Shown here piece after piece: positions 1 to 8,204 of a stretch of 11,514 bases of DNA. Both the position numbers and the translations under genes were made by a program. The DNA is from Ignavibacteriales bacterium (lineage in GTDB: Bacteria; Bacteroidota; Ignavibacteria; Ignavibacteriales; Melioribacteraceae): positions 1-11,514 of the forward strand of contig JAGVBL010000185.1 in NCBI GenBank assembly GCA_020059785.1, read 5' to 3'. Within the stretch, counting starts at the first letter, position 1. Each line of letters starts with the position of its first letter. The notes below the pieces were generated by a model. The model ran no database searches. It was not told where the DNA came from and saw only the letters and a list, made by a program, of their open reading frames with translations.

Positions 1-2
1 AA

Positions 3-707
3 AAAATTGTTACTATTACACCCGGGTCGCCAAAATTTGCAGAAATTGAAGAGGATGGAATTATAAAATCAAAAAATCCTCTTAGCATTGCTGCTGTTGT
101 TGAGGAAACCGAAGCAGTTATTTCTTATCTAAAAGACCTTACAAAAGATTTATCGGAAATAATTGCTAAGACTAATATGGGTGAAGGAACATTTGGAAAA
201 TTAGTTAATGACGACCGGCTTTATAAAGCTGCTGTTAATATTACGCAGAACGCAGACAAAAATATGAATGCCCTTACAGAAAGATTAAGCGATATAACAG
301 ATATAATTGTTAACATAAGCAATAGTATTGGATCAATTATTGCCAATGTTGACACTGCTGTAATTGATGTTAGAAAATTAGTTGATAGAATTGAAAGAGG
401 CGAAGGTGCGCTTGGAACTTTATTAACCGACCGGAAGATTGCCGATTCAATCCGCGCTATGATTTATAATTTTTCAAAAACTTCCGAAGATGCAAGAATG
501 GCAACTTCAAGTCTTGCAGAAAACATGGAAGCTCTAAAACACAACTGGCTATTTAAAAGCTACTTTGAACAGCGAGGTTACTGGAACAAGGCGGAATTCC
601 AGATACAAATTGATAATCGTTTACAGGAACTTAAAGAGCAGAACGACATCCTCGATAAACGTATAAAAGAACTTTTGGAATTAGAAAAAAAGTTGGAAAA
701 GAAATAA
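3..707 (+). CDS. MlaD/Mce-domain lipid-transport protein, C-terminal part (5' end outside window)
   Basis: The frame is open from base 3 to the stop at 705-707, giving about 234 visible residues; the start lies upstream of the window. The first residues (KIVTITPGSPKFAEIEEDGII) resemble the end of an Mce/MlaD domain, where a PGS/PG turn precedes a final strand. Two copies of a GEGxxGxL motif follow (GEGTFGKLVNDDRLY and GEGALGTLLTDRKIAD), which are common in the helical tail of Mce proteins from Bacteroidota and Chlorobiota. The extreme C-terminus is Lys/Glu-rich and looks like a coiled coil. Mce proteins are anchored in the inner membrane, form hexameric rings and carry lipids across the periplasm with an ABC transporter (MlaE/MlaF type). 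The partner genes would be expected just upstream but are not in view. Family assignment is fairly sure; the substrate is unknown. Confidence 0.8.
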   Translation, partial: KIVTITPGSPKFAEIEEDGIIKSKNPLSIAAVVEETEAVISYLKDLTKDLSEIIAKTNMGEGTFGKLVNDDRLYKAAVNITQNADKNMNALTERLSDITDIIVNISNSIGSIIANVDTAVIDVRKLVDRIERGEGALGTLLTDRKIADSIRAMIYNFSKTSEDARMATSSLAENMEALKHNWLFKSYFEQRGYWNKAEFQIQIDNRLQELKEQNDILDKRIKELLELEKKLEKK

Positions 708-820
708 ATTAATTTTTATTAAGCGCATACTAATCCCCGGCTCAGATATTTTTTTCTCATCTTTCTGATTATTGCGGCAATTTTGTAATTTGCGGTTTGC
801 AATTACCCCAAAATTCAATT

Positions 821-3598
821 ATGGCTAAGAATAATAAGTCCATCTCCGAAAATAAAATTATAGTGCGCGGTGCGCGGCAGCATAATCTCAAAAACATATC
901 ACTGGAAATACCGCGCAATAAATTGGTAGTGTTTACCGGCGTTAGCGGTAGCGGTAAATCATCTCTCGTTTTCGATACATTATATGCTGAAGGACAGCGA
1001 AGATATGTTGAAAGTCTCTCATCTTATGCACGCCAATTCCTTGAAAGGATGAACAAACCTGATGTTGATTTCATAAGCGGTATTTCTCCCGCTGTTGCAA
1101 TAGAACAAAAAACGGGTGCTAGAAATCCAAGATCTACTGTTGGTACAAGCACAGAAATTTATGACTACTTGCGATTGCTATTTGCACGAATTGGTAAAAC
1201 ATTCTGTTTTAGCTGCGGAAAAATTGTTAAGAAAGATACTGTTGGAACTATTTCCGAATGGCTTGAGACACAAAGTGAAGAAGATAAATTTTATCTCGGC
1301 TTCCCTATTCATTCCCATGAAGGAAGAACTGTAGAAGAAGAATTTGAACTACTTAGAAAAAAAGGATTCTTCAGAATTTTTATAAAAGACAAACTGATTG
1401 ATCTCAACACCGAAATTCAAATTCCTAGATCGAAAGAGAAAATAATTGTCGTTCTCGATCGGTTTAAAATAAAAAAAGGAAAAGTAAGGGAAGCACTTGC
1501 AGAATCAATTGAAGCTGCATTTAAAGAAGGTGAAGGACGGCTTGCTATTATCAATTCTGAAAATAACCGGGTTAACTCTTTCACCCGATTTTACGAATGC
1601 TGCGGTATCCGTTACGAAGAACCCGAACCAAGATTCTTTTCCTTTAATAATCCATTTGGTGCATGTCCTGTTTGCCAGGGTTTTGGAAAAACTATGGGAT
1701 ACGAAATGGATCTTATTGTTCCTAATCCTAACCTAACATTGGCAGAAGGTGCTATTGCACCGTGGCGGACTGTTAAATATAGTAAGTACATGCGCGATTT
1801 AATCCGTAATAACAACGGAAAAATCCCGCTGGATATTCCGTTTAAAGATTTATCACCGGAACAGTTAAATTGTGTTAAGGAGGGATTCAAAGGATTTGCG
1901 GGCATCAACGGATTCTTTGAACACCTTGAACAAAAAACTTACAAAATGCATATAAGAATTTTGTTAAGTAAGTACAGAGGATATACAACTTGCCATGCTT
2001 GCAGAGGTTCGCGTTTAAGGAGAGAAGCGTTGCAAGTAATGGTTAATGGTAAATCGATTCATGATATTATTCAAATGTCTATTGAGCGTGTCTTTGAATT
2101 CTTTAACAGCATTAAACTAACGGGCAACGATAAAGTAATTGGGCAAAGAATTTATGACGAAATTGTAAAACGGTTAACATTCCTTAATGATGTTGGACTT
2201 GGCTACCTAACACTGGATAGATTAAGTAGTACACTTTCTGGCGGAGAGACACAGAGGATTAACCTTGCAACTTCACTCGGTTCAGCTTTAATGAGCACAT
2301 TGTATGTTTTAGATGAACCGAGCATCGGTCTTCATCCGCGCGATAATTCAAGACTGATAAAAATTCTTAAATCGTTGAGAGATATCGGTAATACGGTGGT
2401 TGTTGTTGAACATGACCCCGAGATGATGCGTGAAGCCGATATGATTTTTGATATGGGTCCGCGCGCCGGTATTAATGGCGGTGAAATTGTTGCTTACGGC
2501 TCTTACAACGAAATTATTAAGAATCATAATTCTCTTACGGGAAAATATTTATCGGGACAAATGAAAATTCCTGTACCCGAAATCAGAAATAAACGTAAAA
2601 CCGAATCTATAAATATTACAGGAGCCCGGGAGAATAATTTAAAAAATGTAACTGTCGAAATACCTCTTAAAAAATTTGTTGTTGTAACAGGTGTAAGCGG
2701 CTCTGGTAAAAGCACACTTGTTCACGATATTCTCTACGGCGGGATTGTTAAGATGAACGGCGGCAATCCGGCACGGCTCGGCAAATTCGATTCGATTGAT
2801 GGTGCGAGATACATTGATCAGATTGAAATTGTTGACCAATCTCCAATCGGAAAAACTCCCCGCTCTAATCCTATCAGCTATGTTAAGGGTTACGAGTTGA
2901 TACGCGAATTATACGCAGCTACACCCGCAGCACGTGCACATGGATACAAACCGGGATTTTTCTCTTTCAATGTTCCCGGCGGAAGATGTGAAACCTGTGA
3001 GGGAGATGGTTACGTTAAAATAGAAATGCAATTTCTTGCCGATCTCTACCTGGAATGCGACGACTGTAAAAGCACGCGTTTCAAAAAAGAAGTTCTTGAA
3101 ATTACTTACAAAGGTAAAAACATTGTTGATGTTCTGAACATGACCGTTGACGAAGCAATTCTGTTTTTCGAAAACGTTGAGAAGATACAAAAGATATTAA
3201 GAGTGCTTGCAGATGTTGGTTTGGGCTATATAAAACTTGGTCAACCTTCCACCACACTTTCTGGCGGTGAAGCGCAGCGTGTTAAACTTGCATCTCACCT
3301 TGCAACTCAAAAGAAAAATCAACATACACTTTTTATATTCGATGAACCGACAACCGGTCTTCACTTCGATGATATCAGCAAACTATTAAGATGCTTCCAG
3401 ATGCTTATTGCCAACCAGAATTCTGTTGTTATTATTGAACATAATTTAGACATAATTAAATGTGCGGATTATATTATTGATCTTGGACCTGATGCCGGCG
3501 ATAAAGGCGGCGAAATTGTTGCTACCGGTACTCCCGAAGAAATTGCAAAAAACGAAAACTCTATTACAGGACGGTTTCTGAAAAAGTTATTAAACTAA
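821..3598 (+). CDS. uvrA: UvrABC excinuclease subunit A
   Basis: Damage-sensing ATPase of nucleotide excision repair, which works with UvrB and UvrC in the cytoplasm. At 925 aa it has normal UvrA length. Two ABC ATPase modules are complete: Walker A at residues 40-47 (GVSGSGKS) and about 624-631 (GVSGSGKST), signature LSGGETQR at 472 and LSGGEAQR at 813, and Walker B LDEP at 497-500 (D498, E499) and FDEP at 840-843 (D841, E842). The zinc module in the second half is intact: C723-x2-C726-x19-C746-x2-C749. The earlier cysteine region (YECCGIRY ... GACPVCQGFG) departs from the E. coli CxxC spacing. I chose ATG 821 (MAKNNKS); a TTG at 797 is in frame and would add eight residues, but the ATG sits just before the conserved IIVRGARQHNLKN block. 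No clear Shine-Dalgarno sequence is visible. It is not obviously co-transcribed with its neighbours for a shared function. Confidence 0.97.
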   Translation: MAKNNKSISENKIIVRGARQHNLKNISLEIPRNKLVVFTGVSGSGKSSLVFDTLYAEGQRRYVESLSSYARQFLERMNKPDVDFISGISPAVAIEQKTGARNPRSTVGTSTEIYDYLRLLFARIGKTFCFSCGKIVKKDTVGTISEWLETQSEEDKFYLGFPIHSHEGRTVEEEFELLRKKGFFRIFIKDKLIDLNTEIQIPRSKEKIIVVLDRFKIKKGKVREALAESIEAAFKEGEGRLAIINSENNRVNSFTRFYECCGIRYEEPEPRFFSFNNPFGACPVCQGFGKTMGYEMDLIVPNPNLTLAEGAIAPWRTVKYSKYMRDLIRNNNGKIPLDIPFKDLSPEQLNCVKEGFKGFAGINGFFEHLEQKTYKMHIRILLSKYRGYTTCHACRGSRLRREALQVMVNGKSIHDIIQMSIERVFEFFNSIKLTGNDKVIGQRIYDEIVKRLTFLNDVGLGYLTLDRLSSTLSGGETQRINLATSLGSALMSTLYVLDEPSIGLHPRDNSRLIKILKSLRDIGNTVVVVEHDPEMMREADMIFDMGPRAGINGGEIVAYGSYNEIIKNHNSLTGKYLSGQMKIPVPEIRNKRKTESINITGARENNLKNVTVEIPLKKFVVVTGVSGSGKSTLVHDILYGGIVKMNGGNPARLGKFDSIDGARYIDQIEIVDQSPIGKTPRSNPISYVKGYELIRELYAATPAARAHGYKPGFFSFNVPGGRCETCEGDGYVKIEMQFLADLYLECDDCKSTRFKKEVLEITYKGKNIVDVLNMTVDEAILFFENVEKIQKILRVLADVGLGYIKLGQPSTTLSGGEAQRVKLASHLATQKKNQHTLFIFDEPTTGLHFDDISKLLRCFQMLIANQNSVVIIEHNLDIIKCADYIIDLGPDAGDKGGEIVATGTPEEIAKNENSITGRFLKKLLN

Positions 3599-3654
3599 TT
3601 TTTATATTCGAATTGTAATTTCTGCTTCAGTTAATTTCATCAACGGGGTTTATT

Positions 3655-5817
3655 ATGATTCGAATCCGAACTTTATCGCTCCTTCTTACAATCCTATTAT
3701 TAAGTGGTCTTTCATCACATGCAGAAGACGGATACCGGTTATGGCTCCGATATGAAAAAATCCCGAATAAAAATATTCTTAAGGAATATTCTTCACAGAT
3801 AAACTCAATTTATTTTGAAGGGAATAGTACAACAATATTTGCAGCTAAGGAAGAACTTTTAAACGGCTTAACCGGACTATTGGGAAGTGAGATTAAGGAA
3901 ATTAACCGCATTAAATCGACTGGATCTGTTGTGCTTGCTGTTTATTCTTCTTCAAAACTTTTGAATGAATTGAATATCGCCGGTCAACTTTCTGATCTCG
4001 GCAATGAAGGATTCTTAATTCTTACTACAACCGTTAAGAACAAAAAATCGATTGTAATTACTGCTAATACCGATGTTGGTGTTTTATATGGTGTATTTCA
4101 TTTCTTAATGATGATTCAAACAAATCAGCCGATAGATAAAATTAATTTTGCCTCTGCACCTAAAATAAAATTACGCCTTCTAAATCACTGGGATAATCTT
4201 GACAGATTTGTGGAAAGAGGTTATGCCGGATTTTCAATATGGGATTGGCACAAACTTCCGGATTATATCTATCCTCAATACAAAGACTATGCAAGAGCGA
4301 ATGCATCAATCGGAATTAACGGAACCGTTCTTACAAATGTTAATGCAAATGCACGGGTTCTTACAGAAGACTATCTTATAAAGGTTACTGCACTCGCTAA
4401 TGTATTCCGCCCCTATGGAATAAAGGTTTATCTGACTGCACGTTTCAGTGCGCCAATTGAAATAGGCGGATTGAAAACTGCTGATCCTCTTGATAATAAT
4501 GTTCGGCAATGGTGGAATAAAAAAGTTGAAGAGATTTATAAATTAATTCCTGACTTCGGCGGATTTTTAGTAAAAGCAAATTCCGAAGGTCAACCCGGTC
4601 CTCAGAATTACGGACGTTCTCATTCTGATGGCGCCAACATGTTAGCAGATGCACTTAAACCATTCGGCGGAATTGTAATGTGGAGAGCATTTGTTTATAG
4701 CAACGAAACCCCGGAAGACCGCGCCAAGCAAGCTTATAACGAGTTCAAACCTCTTGATGGAAAATTTAAAGATAACGTTCTGGTTCAGGTGAAAAATGGT
4801 CCCGTCGATTTTCAACCGAGGGAACCGTTTCACCCGCTATTCGGCTCAATGCCCAAAACTCCTTTGATGATGGAGTTTCAAATTACTCAGGAATATTTAG
4901 GACAGGCAACAAATCTTGTTTACCTGGCTCCAATGTATAAAGAATGTCTTGAGTCCGATACTTTTACTAAAGGTAAAGGTTCTACTGTTACAAAAATAAT
5001 TGATGGCTCAATAGACAATCACACTTTAACAGGTATTGCCGGTGTTGCAAACACAGGAACCGATCGCAACTGGACAGGGCACTTATTCGGTCAGGCAAAC
5101 TGGTACGCATTCGGGCGGCTTGCGTGGAATCATCAACTTTCATCAGAAGAAATTGCCGACGAATGGATTAGAATGACTTTCTCGAACAGTAAAGAAATTG
5201 TTGCTTCAATAAAAAAAGTTATGCTCTCTTCGCATGAGTATTGCGTTAATTATATGACACCTCTCGGGTTGCATCACATAATGGGATGGGATCATCATTA
5301 CGGTCCGGCTCCGTGGATTAAAGAGAAGCATAGAGCCGACTGGACATCTGTCTATTATCATAGAGCAGATTCAAACGGAATCGGTTTCGATAGAACAGCA
5401 ACAGGTAGCAATGCAACAAGTCAGTATGCAACACAAGTTAACAACAATTTCTCTTCCTTAGAAACGTGTCCGGATGAATTCCTTTTATGGTTTCATCATT
5501 TGCCGTGGAACTATAAGATGAAATCGGGCAGAACTCTCTGGGACAAAATATGTTATAAATACAATTGGGGCGTTAACGGTGTAAGGGGTATGATAAAAAT
5601 TTGGAATTCACTCGAAGGTAAAATTGATCCGATGAGATTTAAACATGTTAAAATGCTCCTATCAATTCAGGAAAAAGAAGCGGCTTGGTGGAGAAATGCA
5701 TGCCTTCTCTACTTTCAAACATTTTCTAAAATGCCGATACCAATAGAATACGAACAGCCGGATAAAACATTAGATTATTATATGAGTTTAGAATTTCCAT
5801 ACGCACCGGGAATTTGA
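3655..5817 (+). CDS. aguA: Exported GH67 alpha-glucuronidase
   Basis: Glycoside hydrolase family 67 enzyme, expected to remove (4-O-methyl)glucuronic acid from the non-reducing end of xylo-oligosaccharides made by xylanases. The 720-aa protein begins with a typical signal peptide (basic MIRIR, then a leucine-rich core, likely cleavage after SHA near residue 23), so it acts in the periplasm or outside. An N-terminal beta-rich region is followed by the barrel, with LRLLNHWDNLD and GYAGFSIWDW near residues 175-200. Candidate catalytic residues are E311 in KANSEGQPGP (acid) and D385 in GPVDFQPREP with E413 in QITQEYLG. The 28-residue gap between the last two equals that of the Cellvibrio enzyme (D365/E393, from memory), and the gap back to E311 differs by one from E292. 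The start at 3655 gives the whole signal peptide. No other xylan genes lie in the window, so its regulon cannot be judged. Confidence 0.93.
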   Translation: MIRIRTLSLLLTILLLSGLSSHAEDGYRLWLRYEKIPNKNILKEYSSQINSIYFEGNSTTIFAAKEELLNGLTGLLGSEIKEINRIKSTGSVVLAVYSSSKLLNELNIAGQLSDLGNEGFLILTTTVKNKKSIVITANTDVGVLYGVFHFLMMIQTNQPIDKINFASAPKIKLRLLNHWDNLDRFVERGYAGFSIWDWHKLPDYIYPQYKDYARANASIGINGTVLTNVNANARVLTEDYLIKVTALANVFRPYGIKVYLTARFSAPIEIGGLKTADPLDNNVRQWWNKKVEEIYKLIPDFGGFLVKANSEGQPGPQNYGRSHSDGANMLADALKPFGGIVMWRAFVYSNETPEDRAKQAYNEFKPLDGKFKDNVLVQVKNGPVDFQPREPFHPLFGSMPKTPLMMEFQITQEYLGQATNLVYLAPMYKECLESDTFTKGKGSTVTKIIDGSIDNHTLTGIAGVANTGTDRNWTGHLFGQANWYAFGRLAWNHQLSSEEIADEWIRMTFSNSKEIVASIKKVMLSSHEYCVNYMTPLGLHHIMGWDHHYGPAPWIKEKHRADWTSVYYHRADSNGIGFDRTATGSNATSQYATQVNNNFSSLETCPDEFLLWFHHLPWNYKMKSGRTLWDKICYKYNWGVNGVRGMIKIWNSLEGKIDPMRFKHVKMLLSIQEKEAAWWRNACLLYFQTFSKMPIPIEYEQPDKTLDYYMSLEFPYAPGI

Positions 5818-5864
5818 AAACTTTTTTAAATCCACAAATGTTGTTAAAGAAAAAAGAGTCTTAA

Positions 5865-6332
5865 ATGAAATACTGGTTAATGAAATCCGAAGCTAATTGC
5901 TATCCGATTGAATATCTGGAAAAAGAAAAAAATCAAACTACTTATTGGGATGGTGTCCGCAACTATCAGGCTCGTAATTTTATAAGAGATGAAATGAAGA
6001 TTGGCGACAAAGTTATATTCTACCATAGTAACGGAGAACCGCCCGGAGCTGCCGGAATTTGTGAGGTTGTTAAAGAAGCTTATCCCGATTTTACAGCATT
6101 CGATCCGGAAAATCCTCATTACGATCCGAAAAGTAAAAAAGATAATCCCGCATGGATGATGGTAGATGTTAAGCTCGTAACAAAATTCAAAAACTTTGTC
6201 TCTATTGATGATATGCGCAACAACAAAAAATTACAAAAGATGCAGCTTCTTCAACGCGGCAACCGGCTTTCTGTTATGCCAATTACAAAAGAAGAGTTTG
6301 ATGAGATTGCAAAGATGGGTGTTCCCTATTAA
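5865..6332 (+). CDS. EVE-domain protein (THYN1-like)
   Basis: A 155-aa protein made of a single EVE domain. The diagnostic stretch is visible: KYWLMKSE at the N-terminus, then YWDGVRNYQARNFIR (about residues 27-41), IGDKVIFYHSN and the GAAGICEVVKEAYPD strand, ending with a short helical tail. EVE domains belong to the PUA-like fold and bind modified bases in DNA or RNA; in other contexts they are fused to restriction or RNA-modification enzymes, but this is the stand-alone bacterial form, usually a housekeeping gene of unclear function. It starts 47 bp after the alpha-glucuronidase stop and could be read from the same transcript, although no functional link is apparent. It converges on the recombinase gene, and a hairpin separates the two. 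Family call is secure; the ligand is unknown. Confidence 0.92.
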   Translation: MKYWLMKSEANCYPIEYLEKEKNQTTYWDGVRNYQARNFIRDEMKIGDKVIFYHSNGEPPGAAGICEVVKEAYPDFTAFDPENPHYDPKSKKDNPAWMMVDVKLVTKFKNFVSIDDMRNNKKLQKMQLLQRGNRLSVMPITKEEFDEIAKMGVPY

Positions 6333-6337
6333 AAGTT

Positions 6338-6361
6338 TTTTGATAATAATTGTTATCAAAA
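6338..6361. terminator. Hairpin between convergent genes, likely bidirectional terminator
   Basis: A perfect 9-bp inverted repeat (TTTTGATAA at 6338-6346, TTATCAAAA at 6353-6361) with a 6-base loop lies just after the EVE gene. It overlaps the stop codon of the recombinase on the other strand (6356-6358). T-runs at the stem base on both strands fit an intrinsic terminator serving both genes, although the stem is AT-rich and would be weak. Confidence 0.5.
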
Positions 6362-7177
6362 TGAATCGAAAGGATTATTAATTTTAGTTAACTGCGTTTT
6401 GCTTATTTGTGTATATAATAGAGTTGTTTTTATATCCTTATGCCCAAGAATTTTTTGTATCAATGAAATATCAGTCCCCTGTTCAAGCAAATGAGTTGCA
6501 TAAGAATGGCGCAAAGAATGAACAGAAATGTGTTTACTAATTTTCGTTTTAGCTAAAGCCGCTTTTAAAATTGCCTGTATACTTCTGGCTGAATAAAAAC
6601 TATTAACCTGCCCTTCAAATAAAAATTCTTTTGGTTTGTAATCTTTGTAATAATCCCTTAACAGCAAAAGCATTTTATTTGAAAGGGGTATAAAGCGGTC
6701 TTTGTTGCCTTTTGACTGTTCAACTTTAATTAACATTCTTTCTGAATCAATATCCCTAATTTTCAGATTTACACACTCGCTTATTCTTAAACCGCATGAA
6801 TAAATAAGAGAAATTATAGTTTTGTGCTTTATGTTTTTGATACCCGCAATAATTTTGCTTACTTCATCAATACTCAAAACGTCTGGCAGTTTTCTTTCTT
6901 TTCTGTAGTTTGATAAAAAATTGCTGTTAAGTTTAATGCCATATACCAATTCTGAAAATAACTTTACTGCTATTACTGAATTCTTAATATGACTGAAAGA
7001 AAGATTTTTTTCTTTTATACTTAACGCGAACTTAAAAAGCGCTTCTTGTGTTGGCTTGTTTAAACTTGTGAAATGAAAAAAATTGTTAACTGCTTTTATA
7101 TAAATAGTTATCGTATGGGGAGAGTAATTTCTTAAAGAGAAGACTTCCCGAAATAGTTTTAGCTCTTCATTTTTCAT
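6356..7177 (-). CDS. Tyrosine recombinase, putative integron-like integrase without the IntI-specific insert
   Basis: A 273-aa site-specific recombinase. The N-terminal SAM-like core-binding domain (about residues 1-95) is followed by a complete catalytic domain: R131 (SCGLRISE), K156 (QSKGNKDRFIPLS), H220-x2-R223 (HSLRHSYATHLLEQGTD), H246 (LGHKDIKTT) and nucleophile Y255 (LLYTQIS). The C-terminus (KINNPFDSF) resembles the SPLD ending of IntI. Between the KGNKDR box and HSLRH there is only a short linker (residues 162-219) and no counterpart of the roughly 16-20-residue segment that distinguishes IntI from XerC/D. An open frame runs upstream to 7423, but it would enter the attachment site and the first cassette gene; MKNEELKLFREVF at 7177 is the natural start. 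It is divergent from the cassette genes, as in integrons, so its probable role is cassette insertion and excision. Fold and catalysis are certain; the integron role is inferred from context. Confidence 0.85.
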   Translation of the reverse strand: MKNEELKLFREVFSLRNYSPHTITIYIKAVNNFFHFTSLNKPTQEALFKFALSIKEKNLSFSHIKNSVIAVKLFSELVYGIKLNSNFLSNYRKERKLPDVLSIDEVSKIIAGIKNIKHKTIISLIYSCGLRISECVNLKIRDIDSERMLIKVEQSKGNKDRFIPLSNKMLLLLRDYYKDYKPKEFLFEGQVNSFYSARSIQAILKAALAKTKISKHISVHSLRHSYATHLLEQGTDISLIQKILGHKDIKTTLLYTQISKTQLTKINNPFDSF

Positions 7178-7193
7178 ACATATAGACACAATT

Positions 7194-7224
7194 ATTATAA
7201 GACTACCCGCAGTAAATTTGTTAA
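7194..7224 (-). promoter_or_regulatory. Candidate recombinase promoter
   Basis: On the - strand, TTAACA (7224-7219, five of six matches to the sigma70 -35) precedes a perfect TATAAT (7199-7194) with a longer than ideal 19-bp spacer. Transcription would start about ten bases before the ATG at 7177, leaving a very short leader without a Shine-Dalgarno sequence. The -35 overlaps that of the divergent candidate cassette promoter. Confidence 0.35.
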
Positions 7225-7268
7225 AGATATCAAAAAAAAGTATTATTGCAGTAAATAATAAGTTGTGC
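7209..7268 (+). other. attI-like attachment region with two direct repeats and core site
   Basis: GCAGTAAAT occurs twice (7209-7217 and 7248-7256), 39 bp apart, between the recombinase gene and the first cassette. The second copy ends six bases before the junction G at 7262, which starts GTTGTGC (7262-7268), the same heptamer that closes attC1. In class 1 integrons, attI carries two integrase-binding direct repeats next to a simple core site; this arrangement looks analogous. By the integron model the cut lies between 7262 and 7263, and the bases from 7263 onward belong to cassette 1. Confidence 0.55.
7218..7246 (+). promoter_or_regulatory. Candidate cassette promoter (Pc-like)
   Basis: TTGTTA (7218-7223, four of six to TTGACA), a 17-bp spacer, and TATTAT (7241-7246, five of six to TATAAT). 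Predicted transcription begins near 7253, just before the insertion point at 7262/7263, which is where a promoter serving incoming cassettes should be. Bacteroidota proper use a different -7/-33 consensus, so the call depends on the host's sigma factor. Confidence 0.45.
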
Positions 7269-7282
7269 GAAAACGGCACAAT
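7262..7282 (+). repeat. Left end of cassette 1 (inverted partner of 8204-8224)
   Basis: The 21 bases starting with the junction G are the inverted repeat of 8204-8224, with 19 of 21 matching (differences at 7265 and 7272). The block also contains a small internal palindrome (TTGTGC, 7 bases, GCACAA). In a circular cassette this stretch would sit directly after attC1's right arm and lengthen its stem. Confidence 0.8.
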
Positions 7283-7298
7283 TGATTTGTGAACTACT

Positions 7299-8204
7299 AT
7301 GACGATGAAACAGATATTAGCGAAGAATCCCGTTCTCTCGTTCTTCGTTGTGGCGCTTCTCATTCCTTGGTCAGTGTACATCCCATACGCAGCCAGTCGC
7401 GCTGGCTTATGGGATATCTTCATCCCTATCGAGGTTGTCGTGCTTGCTCAATACGGACCTTTGGTGGCAGCATTCCTTCTGACAGCAATCGTCGAAGGCA
7501 AACTGGGCCTCCGCAAGTTAACTAAGCAGGCACTTCGCTGGCGAGTGAACGTAGTCTGGTATTTCTTCAGCATCTTCGTCACGCCTCTCATCGGGCTTCT
7601 CATTGTTGCCATCCACTTTCTATTTGGTGATGTTCTCCCAGCACCCCCCAACCTCGTCGAGATCTTTGAACGCTGGGCGAAGGAAATTTCCCTTCCGTTC
7701 TTGCGTGCCTTTGCAACTCAAGAAACACTCCCTGCCATCCTTTCATTCACCGTTCTTGCGATAATGAACGGTGGAGTATCAGAGGAATTTGGCTGGCGAG
7801 GGTATGCGTTGCGAAAACTGATGCAACATTCAAAGCCCTTCAAAGCGAGTATGATCGTAGGTTTCCTCTGGGGAATTTGGCATACGGATAATCAATTCTG
7901 GGAAGGTATCTTCAAGGGCAGCACCGTTCCTCTCTTCGTTTTGTGTGGGCATACACTCGAAACAATGGCGATTGCTGTTCTGTTTACTTGGGTCTATCTC
8001 CGCACGAACGGAAGTTTGCTAATCTGCATCTTGTTCCACGCAGCCATTAATTCAACCTTTACTATCATGAGCTACTGGTGGCCAAGAGAACCTAACTTCA
8101 TTATGTATGCTGAATTCACGATTGGTTTTTGGATTTTAGCATTGCTCATTGCGTTTGTGTTCGACCGAACAAGTTTTTCTCAGAAAGCTAATCAAGCGAT
8201 ATGA
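7299..8204 (+). CDS. CPBP-family intramembrane glutamic endopeptidase
   Basis: A 301-aa polytopic membrane protein with about eight hydrophobic segments. The Abi/CAAX-protease (CPBP, Rce1-like) motifs are all present: EE at 162-163 with R167 (SEEFGWRGY), H195 (FLWGIWHTDNQF) and H247-x3-N251 (LFHAAINS). Related proteins include CAAX prenyl proteases and bacteriocin-immunity proteins; bacterial members cleave peptides within the membrane, often for immunity or signalling, but the substrate here cannot be read from sequence. ATG 7299 is the first start; an in-frame ATG at 7305 is also possible, and neither has a strong Shine-Dalgarno sequence. The stop (8202-8204) shares its last base with the pre-attC inverted repeat, so gene and recombination site are tightly packed. 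Codon use is GC-richer than in uvrA or the later cassettes, pointing to transfer. As first cassette it is nearest the presumed promoter. Confidence 0.88.
   Translation: MTMKQILAKNPVLSFFVVALLIPWSVYIPYAASRAGLWDIFIPIEVVVLAQYGPLVAAFLLTAIVEGKLGLRKLTKQALRWRVNVVWYFFSIFVTPLIGLLIVAIHFLFGDVLPAPPNLVEIFERWAKEISLPFLRAFATQETLPAILSFTVLAIMNGGVSEEFGWRGYALRKLMQHSKPFKASMIVGFLWGIWHTDNQFWEGIFKGSTVPLFVLCGHTLETMAIAVLFTWVYLRTNGSLLICILFHAAINSTFTIMSYWWPREPNFIMYAEFTIGFWILALLIAFVFDRTSFSQKANQAI

Noticed and set aside
781..815. Repeated TTGCGG-like words before uvrA as a regulatory operator
   Set aside because: The copies are short, imperfect and AT-biased, with no recognised regulator site; chance is a sufficient explanation.
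797..820. TTG start for uvrA
   Set aside because: It adds eight residues with no resemblance to UvrA N-termini; ATG 821 is a better start.
7178..7423. Upstream extension of the recombinase frame to 355 aa
   Set aside because: The extra 82 residues overlap the attachment region and the start of the CPBP gene on the other strand, show no domain, and precede a natural start (MKNEELKLFREVF).
7289..7525. Small + strand reading frame overlapping the CPBP start
   Set aside because: It is an out-of-frame shadow of the CPBP gene with no recognisable domain and an Arg/Ser-rich composition typical of a wrong frame.
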